Below are positions 44,724 through 55,994 of a stretch of DNA of 64,000 nt, in pieces. The notes under the pieces were generated by a model, which worked only from the letters and a program-made list of their open reading frames with translations, made no database searches and had not been told where the DNA came from. The position numbers and the translations under genes are program-made. Every line of letters begins with the position of its first letter. The first letter of the stretch is position 1. Origin of the DNA: Bedellia somnulentella (Eukaryota > Arthropoda > Insecta > Lepidoptera > Bedelliidae); the NCBI GenBank assembly GCA_963576735.1, contig OY755170.1:15050567-15114566 (forward strand). The letters are read 5' to 3'.

Positions 44724-45304
44724 CCAGTTTAATAACAATCATAATGAAACTCATTGGAAGCATGCAAAGCGTATTTTAAAGTATTTGAAAAAAACTAAAC
44801 ATTTTGGTTTGAAATTTGTAAAGGATGATTTAGATCTGATAGGTTATGCCGATGCAGATTGGGCATCAGATTGTATTGACCGCAAATCTTATACAGGTTT
44901 CATGTTCAAAATGTCTGGTAGTGTAATTTCATTTGAATGCAAAAAGCAGTCAACAATTAGCTCTGTCAAGCACAGAAGCTGAGTATATGGCCATATGTGA
45001 AGCAAGTAAGGAAGCTATATACTTAAAGAACTTGTTATTTGAGTTGAAATGTAGAAATGATTTGCCTGTATTGTTAAATAATGACAACCAGAGTTCACAA
45101 TTGTTAACTAAACATTCTGTATTCCATAAACGAAGCAAGCATATAGATATTAGATTTCATTTTGTCAGAACAGCAGTTGAAAATAATTGTATTAAAATAG
45201 AGTACTTAAATACTAATTCTATGCCTGCAGATATATTTACAAAAAGTTTGAGTTGTCAAAAGCATAATAATTTTGTTGAACAGTTAGGTGTAACTTCCAT
45301 GTAA
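44724..45304 (+). pseudogene. Copia RNase H end, out of frame
   Basis: The continuation after the slip at about 44707 reads NNNHNETHWKHAKRILKYLK, then IGYADADWASD (RNase H Asp). A second one-base slip near 44957 leads to QLALSSTEAEYMAICEASKE (Glu), LLNNDNQSSQLL (Asp) and RSKHIDIRFHFVR, ending at 45304. Both slips are single bases, so they are either fresh inactivating mutations or sequencing errors. Confidence 0.92.
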
Positions 45305-45370
45305 ACTTGTTTTATTTATGTACATTTTTTTTTTTAATATCCATGTGCCGATTATTTTGATATGGGAGCG

Positions 45371-45549
45371 TGTTAAATTTGTATCTAAAATAATATTATA
45401 GCGACTATATACTATAGCGACACCTATTGTTTATTTAAGTGCAACTACATTTGTAATGAGATGTAGATGTCAAAATAGAAATGTCACTGTAACATTGAAA
45501 CAAATAAAATATTCAGTTAGTCTGTGCCGAGCACTCTGTAGTTTTATTA
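45371..45549 (+). repeat. Copia 3' LTR
   Basis: Identical to 41170-41348. Confidence 0.95.
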
Positions 45550-45733
45550 AAACCGATCCTGAACCTCAGCCTATTGTTCGGAAACAATAGAACCGAGCCA
45601 GTGTGGAGCAGTCCAGCTAAGCGAACTCTCACCTGTTAAGAAAGAGTGAGGCCGGTTAGGCGATTCAGGTGCACATAGAGATTTGAATCATTTGAATCCA
45701 CCGAGCCGGACTTACACACAGCCACTGTCAACT

Positions 45734-47524
45734 GCTTCAAACTACCATAGATCCATGTACTACCAAATGCTTGAAGCCATTAATTGCATTGTATACAGTA
45801 GTCTGAAGTGTGTCAGGAATGCTGTTTACTATGCAAGAAGCTTCAAGTAGTCAAGATTGACTCGAAAGGAGTTCATGTAAGGCTAGCTTAAGTTATAAAA
45901 TTGTTATCACCATTGTCTGATTTTATGGTTTGCAATATCCTTAGAATTTACGCGTATTTACAGATTATCAAAACTTCCTAAGACGTAATACTATAAAGTC
46001 TCCATAAACCTTTGTCGTTCCCATGCCTCTCTAAGTAATGTCACAACAACTTTGAGCACGCGATCGAATCCAAAGAGCAGCAGATTTAAAATTATCAGTC
46101 CGCGCCAGCTTAACATTATCGAATATTTCCAAAAAAAGACTTCAGGGTGGGCAAAAAAAAAATTTTTATAGCAAAAAAAAAAAACAAAATATCAAACAAA
46201 TTAACTTACCAACATAAAGATGAGATATAACAAACAACAAAACAAATAATACTTTTGAATTAATTTAAATTAGAATGTTGAATAGCTGGTGGAATAGGTT
46301 TGCTTTCCATTAGACTAATTTTATTTGCATTGCATTGCAATGCTAATTAATTATTTTATTTCATTGTTTAGTTCATATTTTCATTTCACAGAAGCACAAA
46401 CTATATAGAGATTACTACGTAATCAGACTAACCACTGCCCTAGCTATCGACAAGACTTTAGTCTTTGACGTGTACACCTTTGCTTTTGGCATGTTTTGTT
46501 TTTATTTTAACGAAAGAATGACTAAATGGCTCTCCAATGCGTTATAGTGGTAAGTTATGCCAGCTGCGAACTAGAGGGACCACACAGGCCCTTGGGGGAA
46601 AAAAAAGTGCTTCTTTTTTACATAAATTCATATACTCACGGCCATAAATCCCAAAAAGTGGTAGCTAGAGCTTACATTTTAGATTTACATCCAAAATAGT
46701 TTTAAACTTTTGAAAAAATTGTTTTCAGTCCAGTAGTTGAGGTGTTAAGATGGAATGTAGTCGCAACATACATTACATTAAATTATACGTTCTTGCTTTG
46801 CAGTCAGAAGATACATACATATAAAGAAAGGAAATGTGCACTCATCATAAAATAAATAGAACATAATGATAAATATAAGTAGCGTCGAAGAGTGTACCGG
46901 ACTATTTTTAGTGCCACAGGTTCTTACACATCCAACATTTTTATGCATACGAAAAAGATCACCTTCCTTGAGTTAGTTTTGGTTTATATTTAAACATCTA
47001 GGATTTATGACTCACTCAACACTATAGGCTGCATAGTTTATATCTTACCCTAAAATGAAACAAGGATACAAACAAATAATACTGTCAGTATCAAACCACC
47101 CCATATCTACCCTAAGGTCAAGAACAAACTAGAGGAGTCATAAGGCCGTGCACAGAAGTATTTTATTATATAATGGTTTTACGGCCCTGGTTTCTTGATC
47201 CTTTGAGCCTACCGAAAGTATTAACAATGCACAATGGAGAACACAAATGGGTCACCATATTTGTACCAAATGCATGAAACTTTAGTTTATATCATGTACA
47301 TTACAATAGTTTTCATTTCACGTCAATACATGCAGTATTTCCGACGCAGTGACCTCGAGAAGTTCAACCCCGTTTGAAACCTTCAGATTTTGCGCATATT
47401 TTAATCTGACGTCACAACCCGTGAGCCGGCCGGTCATTGACACTGAGCGAAGTCGTCGGTCCGTTGTAAATGGCGCGAATGTTTCTTTATTTCTTCCTTT
47501 TGGAAACTTGTTTTCAATACAGTA
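45734..47524. other. No gene seen; small repeat scraps
   Basis: No frame with a domain. CATATACTCACGGCCATAAATCC at about 46630 is a scrap of the CATACATA repeat. CACAAACTATATAGAGATTA at about 46395 is a reversed piece of the Gypsy LTR found at 47525. Confidence 0.5.
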
Positions 47525-47692
47525 TGTTGTATATAGTTTATGGTTAGGTTATATTCTCGTTGACTGAATGTTGACGTAGTAATCTCTATATAGTTTGTGG
47601 ACATGTAAATAATAAATAAACAGTGTGATTCTTGCACTTGAAATAAAATGTATTTTTATTCTTAGAATAAATAATCATACTAAAATAAAACA
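47525..47692 (+). repeat. Gypsy 5' LTR
   Basis: Starts TGTTGTATATAGTTTATGG and ends AAAATAAAACA (TG...CA). The start matches the 3' LTR at 63973, apart from a 5-base GTTAG difference. Confidence 0.88.
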
Positions 47693-47705
47693 TGGTGACA
47701 GCGAT
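47693..47705 (+). other. Putative Gypsy primer-binding site
   Basis: TGGTGACAGCGAT directly follows the LTR and begins TGG, as tRNA-primed sites do. The primer tRNA was not identified. Confidence 0.6.
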
Positions 47706-47787
47706 TATAGCTGTTTTTTGTTGAAATATTGATTTAGTAATTTGTAATATTAATATAGTACTTTGAATAATTGAATTTTGAAACAAT

Positions 47788-49665
47788 ATGGCAAATATAA
47801 TGTTACCCTTGGAACCCATGAGTATGGTAGGTAATGTGGCAAACAACTGGAAAAAGTTTAAGAGAGCATATGATAGCTATATCAATGCTTATTACTTTGA
47901 AGCTCCTGAAAAAAGAAAAGTGGCTATTTTGTTATATCACGGTGGTGATGAGATAAGGAACATATTTTTATCTTTTTAACTATCAGATACAGAAAAAGAT
48001 GATTTGAATATGATTTTAAAAAAATTTGACTATCATTTTGTACCTACGGTTAATATAACTTTTGAGAGATTTAAATTTTTGACAAGAAAACAAATGGATG
48101 GAGAGAGTTTTGAAAGCTATTTGACATCATTGAAAAATCTTGCTACAAGTTGTGAATTTGGAGAATTAAAGGACAGTTTAATAAAAGATGTATTTGTATG
48201 TGGTATATTTGATAGCAATTTACAACAGACATTATTAAGGACACCGAATTTGGACTTAACAGCAGCTTTAGACATTTGCAGAATGCAAATTATGGTAAAA
48301 GATCAAATGAAGGTAATAAAGAGTGAGAAATTCAGTGACGAGATAAATATGAAAGAAGAACCCATTGATGTATTAAAAAACAGTGAGAAAAAAGAATGTA
48401 CATATTGCGGTCGGTTACATGATTATGGACGTTGTCCAGCTTACGGAAAAAAATGTAAAATCTGTAATAAAATTAATCATTTTGCAACAAAATGTATGTC
48501 CAAGAAAAAACAGATTCATTTGTTGCGGTCGCCTGAAGTGAACCATGAAAGCAATGAAGAACAATTTTATGTGAGTAGTTTAGAAATGGGAGATGATTAT
48601 TCAAAATGGTATGTAGTAAATATGGATATTAATAATAAAGCAATTTCTTTGAAGGTAGATACAGGAGCACAATGTAATGTGATTAGTTATGAAAAAAATT
48701 TAAAGTTGGATTTAGACAAAAGTATCATCAGATCAACTAGTTGCTGCATATTATCGTATACTAATAATAGATTGCCTATATTTGGAAAGTGTAACTTATG
48801 CTGTAAGTTTAACAATAATGATTTTATTTTGGAATTTATGATTGTTAAACAAAGATGCATGAATATTTTAGGGTTGAGATCGTCTGAGTTATTAGGACTT
48901 GTGACAAGGGTATGTGGATTAGAAAAAAGTATAAATCCCATGGTCCCTTTAGAATTTAATTATTTGTTTGATGGATCTGTTGGTTTATTTCCAGAAAAAA
49001 TCAACATTGAAGTAGAGCCAAATATTAAGCCGGTAGTCATGCCAGTACGTAGAATTCCATTTTCGATACAAGATCAGGTGAAGTTAGAATTGGATCGCAT
49101 GGTGAAAAATGGCATTATAAAAGAAACATCAGAACCAACAGATTGGGTAAATCATTTAGTAATTGTTAAGAAAAATGACGGTTCACTGAGACTCTGTTTG
49201 GATCCCAGAGAGTTGAATAAAGTTACTAAAAGAGCGTATTATCCACTGCCAATAATTGATGAAATTATAGCGAATTTGTCTGGTGTTAAGTATTATTGTA
49301 AATTGGACGCACAGTCAGGATTTTGGATGTTGCCACTAAATGAAGATAGTTCTAAATTATGTACTTTTCAAACAATGTGGGGAAGGTATTCATTTTTGAG
49401 GCTACCGTTTGGATTGAATGTTTCGCCGGAAATTTTTCATAAAATTATATGTGAAACATTTAGAGACATTAAAAATGTTGTTACATTTCAGGATGATATT
49501 TTGTTATGGGCAGATAGCCTGAAAAATTTGCAAGAATCGTTATTAAATGTGTTGATTAGGGCTAAAAGTAAAGGTATTAAATTTAATCCAAATAAATGTC
49601 TATTTGGTGTTGAGGAAATTACATTTTTGGGTTACAAATTTGGATCTAAAGGTATAGCTGTAGAC
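47788..49665 (+). pseudogene. Gypsy gag, protease and reverse transcriptase
   Basis: Gag starts MANIMLPLEPMSMVGNVANN; an in-frame TAA at 47977 interrupts it, and it resumes LSDTEKDDLNMILKKF. Two zinc knuckles follow (CTYCGRLHDYGRC, CKICNKINHFATKC). The protease motif is LKVDTGAQCNVIS. The reverse transcriptase has RIPFSIQDQVKLELDRMV, LVIVKKNDGSLRLCLDPREL, YYCKLDAQSGFWMLPL, RLPFGLNVSPEIFH and the active site VVTFQDDILLWA, with Gln before DD. The frame runs directly into the Copia target site at 49661-49665. Confidence 0.93.
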
Positions 49666-49860
49666 TTTTAACGAATAATAAACTGATGTAGGAAGTAATT
49701 ACGAGTTTATTTATAAAAGTACAAGATTCAAAATAAACAAACAGAACAGATCAGATAGAAAGATGTCAAGTGTCAGCTATCACATAAAACATCATAGACA
49801 AACAAAGGAGATTACACTTGATCACTTTAACCAAGAAGGTGTGAAGCTCACTTCTTAACA
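49666..49860 (-). repeat. Copia-2 3' LTR
   Basis: 195 bp, TGTTAAGAAGTGAGC ... TCGTTAAAA on the minus strand. An adjoining purine-rich tract (AGAAAAACGGGACGGGA on the minus strand) marks the 3' side. Confidence 0.93.
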
Positions 49861-49901
49861 TCCCGTCCCGTTTTTCTTCTAGGCTAAGCCTATAAGACAG
49901 C

Positions 49902-50755
49902 TCAGCTCTTTGATCCTTGGCTTGAACAGCGGCTTCGTAAGGAAGTGAGCTGCTTGGCTGCTTCAACTTTAAGAACCTTCAGGTTTCCAGCTAGAACACA
50001 TTCACGAACGAAGAAGTGCCGTATCTCGATGTGCTTTGTTCTCTGGTGCCTCTCGTATGGTGGGTCATGGGCTAATCGTATCGCAGACTCATTGTCCAAA
50101 TGAAGTTCTGAGTTGATCTCTCCAGTCACCATAAACTTAATTATTCTTTTGAGCCAAATAGCCTCTCTGGCCGTTTCACTGGCAGCCACTATTTCTGCCT
50201 CTGTGGAAGATATTGCAACGGTCCTCTGACGCCTGCTTTGCCAGGCAATTGCCCCTTTTGAATATATGCAGACCATTCCTGACGTAGATTGCCCAGTTGT
50301 GGGATCTCCTCCATGTTCCGCATCACTATAGCATTGAATGCATTTTGTCGCAGTGGAAGATTGGTATGTAATACCATAATTTACAGTCCCTTTGATATAG
50401 CGTAATATTCTCTTCACTCTCGCCACATCCTCTGGTTTTGGACTGTCTAAATTTCTTGAGACAACACTAACAGCATAAGCTATATCAGGTCTTGTCCCAA
50501 CAGCTAGATAAGAAAGCGCACCAACCGCTTGTCTGTAAGGGAATGGAGCGGCATCTTTATCGATTTCTTGCGGAATAGCATCTTTCACTATCGGAGTCAC
50601 AGCAGCTTTAGAATTTTGCATGTTAAACCTTTCTAGTAGGCGCTTGGCATAATTCTTTTGATCAATTCTTATTGATCCATCTGATTTCCTTTCAATTTCT
50701 ATTCCTAAAAAGTATGACCCAGATTTAGTTGTGATCTTAAAAAAGTAGTCGTAAT
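49902..50755 (-). pseudogene. Copia-2 reverse transcriptase end and RNase H
   Basis: SGSYFLGIEIERKSDGSIRI, GALSYLAVGTRPDIAYAVSV, then RNase H with CYSDAEHGGDPTTGQSTSG (Asp), VAISSTEAEIVAASETARE (Glu), HLDNESAIRL (Asp) and HIEIRHFFVRE. The last residues are out of frame. Confidence 0.9.
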
Positions 50756-51942
50756 TCACTCATAAATCTCTCAGTTTCATTTGCATTTGCTGAGGCAATC
50801 AATCCATCGTCAACATACAGCGCTAGGATCAGCTTCTTGTCCTTACTATCTTTGTTTCTGATGAAGAGACAAGGATCACTCTCACTCTGTTTGAAACCTA
50901 TTTTCAGAATATGTTCTGTTATGCAATGGTTCCAACAACGGGGAGCTTGTTTTAAACCATATAAACTTCTCTTTAGTCTACATACTTTATTTGTTTAGTC
51001 AGAATAGCCTTCAGGTGGCTTCATATAGATTTCTTCATTTAACTTTCCGTACAGGAAAGCCGTCGATACATCAAATTGAGACAAGGTCGAATTCTCTTGC
51101 GCAGCGACACTCATTACTGCTCTTATTGTGCTCGTCTTCGCCACAGGACTAAACGTCTCATAATAATCTAGTCCTTTCTTCTGCGAGTATCCCTTTATTA
51201 CCAAAAGAGCTTTATACTTACCAACCGTTCCGTCTGGATTGGTCTTGATTTTATAAACCCACTTGCAAGGAATCGCCTTTCTACCTCGGGGTAAATCTAC
51301 CAATTCCCACGTTTGATTTTCTTCAAGAGAGGTAATTTCGCTTTGCATTGCATTACGCCATTTGTCAGCTTCTGCACTTTCAATCGCTTGCTTGTATGTG
51401 GTTGGCTCTAACATGAGTTCATCATATTTTGATTGTGCGTGACAAACATTGCAAACAAAATCACGGTATCTACTTGGGGGTCTCAGATTGTCACGATTGC
51501 GTAAGGTCATCCTGCCTTCATTCTCTATTTCAGCAAGAGGAATTTGGGCGGCATTATCTTGAGCATCGTCGTACACATCATCTGCATTCCCAGTTTGAAA
51601 CCCTTGTTCTGTGTCTACATCTTCATTTTCATCATTTTTCTCATTATTTAATTCATCGTATCTGATTTCCAACTCTTGTTCAGTTTCAGGCTCTTGTTTA
51701 GTTTCAACGCTATTATCATTCACTATCACTTCTTCCACATCATCACGGTTTTCGCTGAATCCATACTGGAATCCCAAAAACTCAAGGTTGAATTCATTGT
51801 GGTTTGACTGGCTACTATTTGGTCTAGAATTTGTTAACTTCGGCTTCTCTAGTTTGCCTTTAGGTACTTGTTTGGACTCTCCCAAACTATCAACTTCTTG
51901 TCTAATTTTGTACGTTTCTCTTTTGGAACGTGAGGAAAACAT
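50756..51942 (-). pseudogene. Copia-2 reverse transcriptase
   Basis: After an acidic linker come RMTLRNRDNLRPPSRYRDF, ADKWRNAMQSEITSLEENQT, IPCKWVYKIKTNPDGTVGKY and FDVSTAFLYGKLNEEIYM. A stop at 50995 interrupts before RLKRSLYGLKQAPRCWN and the catalytic LALYVDDGLIAS (about 50800-50830). A slip near 50750 ends the frame. Confidence 0.9.
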
Positions 51943-52180
51943 GTCGTACCAATAACTCGTAGGTGCTTTATTCTAGGCTTACCATGCCATGATTCATACG
52001 GCGATTTTCCATCAACTCCCGGTCCCGTTCTGTTCAGGATATATACCGCTGTTGAAATCAATTCAGCCCATAAGCCCGCTGGCATCTCTCCATGGGCGTA
52101 CATCATGGCCCTTGCCATTTCCACAACCGTCCTATTCTCTCGCTCAGTTGGATTCTGTTGTGGGGTGTAAGGCATTGTCT
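51849..52180 (-). pseudogene. Copia-2 integrase, second part
   Basis: YTPQQNPTERENRTVVEMAR holds the catalytic Glu. LWAELISTAVYILNRTG and the C-terminal YESWHGKPRIKHLRVIGTTC follow. A frame change near 51890 leads to the next block. Confidence 0.87.
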
Positions 52181-52717
52181 CGGTATAGCATCAGTGATAG
52201 CTTTTGATGTACTTCAGACTTCTCGCGCATTACATATACCCAACGGTTCCCGGTATAGACATCTTTGAATAGCACGAAATATCTATTCTTCGCATAAGAA
52301 TATGGGAAAGGTCCGCAAACATCTGTACATATCAATTCAACAGGTCGGGTCACCTTTTCTCTGGTACCAAATTTCAGTCGATGAGATTTGCCATAGATAC
52401 AACCTTCGCATAGTTCTTTGTTGATTTCTGTTTTGATGTTCAGTTCTCTCTCAATAACTTTCTTATCGTGCATCTTATTCTGATGTCCAAAGCGTTCGTG
52501 GTAAAGTTGTATAAGATTTAACGTTGACAACCGATTAACTTCAATAGGCTTCAGACATCTCATTTCTAGGCGATAGAGATCACCACACCATGTCTGACTC
52601 TCTTTCCAATTAATCGCTCCTCACCGTTAATCTTCAAAACGCAAGTCGTTGGAGTGGATTCAAATGTACTGTTCTTATTTGCATCGTGCGCTGCAAGGAC
52701 GGAAAAAAGATTTCTGC
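52144..52717 (-). pseudogene. Copia-2 protease end and integrase, first part
   Basis: Resumes SRNLFSVLAAHDANKNSTF after the insertion. A slip near 52590 precedes CGDLYRLEMRCLKPIEVN. The integrase zinc domain has LYHERFGHQN and CEGCIYGKSH; the first catalytic Asp is in ICTDVCGPF. The frame is cut at MREKSEVHQKL: the segment with the second Asp is deleted near 52180. Confidence 0.87.
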
Positions 52718-52885
52718 TGACGCACAGTGATTCGCGTAGAACAAGTTAGCTGGACAAAATTATTTTTCGACTCGAATGGGTCTATATGTGCTTAATCATA
52801 CGTATTCTGTACTTTTTTTTACATTTCATGACTTAAGTTAAATGGGAGGGGGGTGGTGTAAATAAAAATACAAAAAATGAAAAAA

Positions 52886-52906
52886 TATATATATATATAT
52901 TAAAAT
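52886..52906. repeat. AT dinucleotide run
   Basis: An uninterrupted ATATAT tract just inside the left end of the Transib-like element. Confidence 0.8.
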
Positions 52907-53023
52907 AAATGCAAAAATCATGATTTCTTCCACATTAAACATTTTTCTAAACTTAAAACTAATATGAAAAACAAATGTTTACAAGTCAGCTACTTAAAAA
53001 ATAATATTCTATATATGTTACAA

Positions 53024-53331
53024 TCATTCCCTATGACTATTATCATCTGAAGAATCCGACTCTATGTAATCATTTTCATTACGAGGGATATTTACATAAG
53101 GTCGCGGAATGGGCACCGAAGGCGGGATAACTAATTTTAAAACTTCCGAATTTAACTTTTCAGGCTTTTTCCTGGGCATATCTCTGAAGGCGTTAATTAA
53201 AGGGTCGGATGTAGTTAAAAGCATGTGTAATAGGTCTGTATTCGTGGCAATGCGAGACGTCTTCCGCGTATTGTGCAAGTGAAATCGGCGCAGGTCTTTA
53301 TTACGCGCTTCTAGGGCTTCTTCGGAGAATT
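53024..53331 (-). pseudogene. Transib-like element protein, C-terminal piece
   Basis: Continues LPIGQF with SEEALEARNKDLRRFHLHNT after removal of the AATT element. It then reads RKTSRIATNTDLLHMLLTTS and an acidic end ESDSSDDNSHRE with a stop at 53024. The E..EARNK...H.RK pattern recurs in insect transposon proteins; function unknown. Confidence 0.65.
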
Positions 53332-54562
53332 CGGCTGTCCCAAAAAGAAAAGCAGTATGGCACATGGTCCTCAAAATCTAGGTATCAACATCATTCTACA
53401 AATAAAGCAAGTCCCTACAAGATGCAAAAACCCGTTCATCAAAAGAGGCTCTAGTTTTCGAGATAAAAAAATGAAAAACACAGCAAGTCCACTTGTGAAA
53501 AAGCGATCCCCAAAAACTAAACGCAGCAAGGAACAGTTACCAAAATTAAACAGAGTAAGTCGCGAGTCTTACTGTTTTTTATTAATTGTGAATGAGACTT
53601 GCTGGGTTTCCTTTATGGGGATTATGCTTGAAAAACGATGATGATGCCCACAAATTTAACTGTAAAGCACATGCCCGTCAACATTTAAACCTAAATTTCA
53701 CGAAATTTCTATTTGGCGCGAAACGGATTCCGCACGGTATTCGTTGGAGGTAGCTACAGGTACATCGGGGGATGCGGTAGCTACTTGTCGCCGTTCGTCG
53801 CATCGGCGCTAGAGCACGTTTTTACTGGATTTAATTATTTTTGCAAGCGTAATTTACTGTTTTTAAAGAGAATGGAGCGGAGTAGAATAATTTTGATTGC
53901 TGCATATTGCTGCTATCTAACAAACGGTCACACTCATATGAGTGATGATTCCGTTCACGGTAATATTGAACAAAGTTTACTAGAAAGCAATCAGTTTCTG
54001 ATTTCGAAGACTTCAAAAATATTGTGTTGCAATGTTAATAAAAAATCAAGATTGTGGAAACCCGATGCTTAATTTGATTGGCCAAAAAAGAAGAGGTGAC
54101 CACGACTCAATGGAGACCCTTTGAAAATTTTTCAGTTAGTTCTAGCATACAAAGGCATGGGGTGAAGTGACTATGTTGCTGACCGTACCGCAATTTAAAA
54201 AAGTTTAATTCCAATTATTTTGGTATTTATTGTGTTTTGTAGTGGTTATTTATTCTCTGCTATAGTAAATAACCAAAAATTACAATAGAACAAGGTACGT
54301 TGCTGTGTTTTTATATGGTAATCCAGAGCTAAATAAATCATGAAAACAAATTTTAAATTATTTAGTGCCGTAAAACATGCACGAATCAGTTAATCTACTT
54401 CTTTTAAATACAACTAATTGCGCAATCATAGTATCCATGACACCCAATACTTATATTGGTCGATTATTGTTAAATTTTGTGTGGCTCACCAAAAATATGT
54501 TTTTTCGCTCTCCTGAAAAAAATGGTTACTGTGCCATACTGCTTTTCTTTTTGGGACAGCCG
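53332..54562. mobile_element. AATT-flanked TIR element, unclassified
   Basis: The ends CGGCTGTCCCAAAAAGAAAA match in inverted orientation for about 33 bases. AATT is present at 53328-53331 and 54563-54566; one copy removed restores the host element's frame (QF|SEEAL). The internal frame at 53713-54072 has no recognisable domain. Confidence 0.85.
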
Positions 54563-54566
54563 AATT

Positions 54567-55483
54567 GTCCAATCGGAAGAAGTGCTGTTTTTAATACCTG
54601 TATACTTTGCACATGGATCTTATTCGCGGTAACGGGCATTAAATACCACGAATACAGACTTAGATACAGCTCACGCGTTTCACGACAAGCTTCTTCAAAT
54701 TTTTCTAAATTTATATCATAGCCTGAGGCAAGGGTTCTTAAGATAATATCAAATTTTCTTCCGCTTGCCTTCCGATCTACTAGCTACTTCTGCAGCAATT
54801 GCCAACTCTTTTGCACTCCATCCAGAAACTATGCCGTTAACACGTCGTTTTTTATTTTATATGATGACTCCTCAAAGCTCTTTTGAGGTCTTCCCGGTCG
54901 CTGAGCACCCTCAGAGAAGTGGTGACAACTGGAGGGTTAACAGACACCTTGAAATGAAAGTCTGTGCCTTCCAGCCATGTTTTATGCATAGAGAGAAACC
55001 TTTCCCTAATGCGACTAGCAATATTCCATTTTTGGGCTATTTTCGTGCTACTAGCAGCGATGCTCTTGGTAATATCACGCAAGGATACTTCGGTTATATT
55101 TGAGAGATCAAATTTAACCGAAAGGAAATCAAAAATGTGTGAATTTCTGTTTTCTTTATCGTGTTTGATCCACTCTTCGAAAAATTCAATTTTCGAAACA
55201 CTAAGCACTTGCTCTGTAAAAAAAATAAAAACAATGTTAGAGCAAAAAAGGAGCATGGAAATTGATGTTTAATATTAAGTTTAGACTTAGATCTACGACA
55301 TATATAAAATCTAACCCGGAGACATGTGGAGACAAAAAGTTGCAGTCTATAAAACATTTTAAAGTTTTTTTTTTTGTGTTTTTCCTACTATCCTTTAGAC
55401 CGTAAAATTTTATTGGATTTAGTTACCTAGGAGTAAGATTTCTATAAAAATATAATGTTCTTACCTGTACTAATAGGATCCAT
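54567..55483 (-). pseudogene. Transib-like element protein, N-terminal and middle pieces
   Basis: Exon 1 (55483-55465, MDPIST) joins exon 2 at 55213 through a GTAAGAA..TTTACAG intron to give MDPISTEQVLSVSKIEFFEE and DLSNITEVSLRDITKSIAAS. Near 54850 the frame jumps to VNGIVSGWSAKELAIAAEVA, ETRELYLSLYSWYLMPVTAN and KTALLPIGQF, so a large internal part (the expected DDE core) is missing. Protein family assignment relies mainly on the element ends. Confidence 0.62.
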
Positions 55484-55752
55484 AGCACAAAACACTGATT
55501 CTTTTACTGCACAAGTCATGAGGTGTTGTCGAATGTGTGGCAAAATTGCAACTGAGACGATTACAAATTAGTAATAGTCGTCATTACTTACCCTTTAACA
55601 CCTCATTAGCACGCCATAACGGGACTTTGCACAATCAATTCTTGGAAATGAGATAATAGGGTTGTTCTTGACAACATAAAACGATCAATTCCAGGAAATT
55701 GGACAATGACTTTTGTCCACCTAGCTTGTTCTACGCGAATCACTGTGTGACG

Positions 55753-55994
55753 GTGGGTACGTACCAAACATCCTTCAATGTTATTTGTAGTACTCTTCCA
55801 TCTACTTGTGCTTCTGCTCTAATGGTACCAATGCCTACTGCTTGGATCGCTTGCCCATTAGCGCCTTTTACGGCATGCTTACTCTTGAAATGGCTGAAAT
55901 CAACAAAAAGATCGTCTCTATTTGTTACATGGCTGGTTGCTCCATTGTCCACGTAAGAATGTACCGAATCTTTAGCTTTATCATCCGTTACGGA
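55753..55994 (-). pseudogene. Copia-2 protease, first part
   Basis: In frame with gag after its TAG. Contains YVDNGATSHVTNRDDL, so the active-site triplet reads DNG rather than DSG or DTG. It ends at KDVWYVPTV, where the Transib-like element inserted. Confidence 0.85.

Larger units (their letters stand above)
41170..45549 (+). mobile_element. Young Copia retrotransposon
   Basis: Two 179-bp LTRs appear identical throughout. The flanks are AAAC at 41166-41169 and 45550-45553. It has a half-tRNA primer site, one long gag-pol frame and a purine-rich GATATGGGAGCG before the right LTR. Identical LTRs imply recent insertion. Confidence 0.96.
40628..45725. mobile_element. Non-autonomous hAT-like element carrying a Copia
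   Basis: Flanked by TGTCAACT at 40620-40627 and 45726-45733, an 8-bp duplication. Inner edges share imperfect inverted blocks (GGCTTGGCTAGATCCAGCTC on the left; reversed right edge GGCTGTGTGTAAGTCCGGCT, then GTGGATTCAAAT). Without the Copia it would be about 0.7 kb. No coding capacity of its own. Confidence 0.6.
52723..55747 (-). mobile_element. Transib-like transposon with CACAGTG ends
   Basis: The ends CACAGTGATTCGCGTAGAAC match in inverted orientation for more than 30 bases. The flanks are TGACG at 52718-52722 and 55748-55752; removing one copy restores the Copia protease frame. CACWRTG termini and 5-bp duplications are hallmarks of Transib, the relative of RAG1. Coding is minus strand, with the central catalytic part deleted. 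A second element lies at 53332-54562. Confidence 0.78.

Noticed and set aside
53713..54072. 119-residue frame inside the AATT element
   Set aside because: No domain or family resemblance seen; too little to call a gene.
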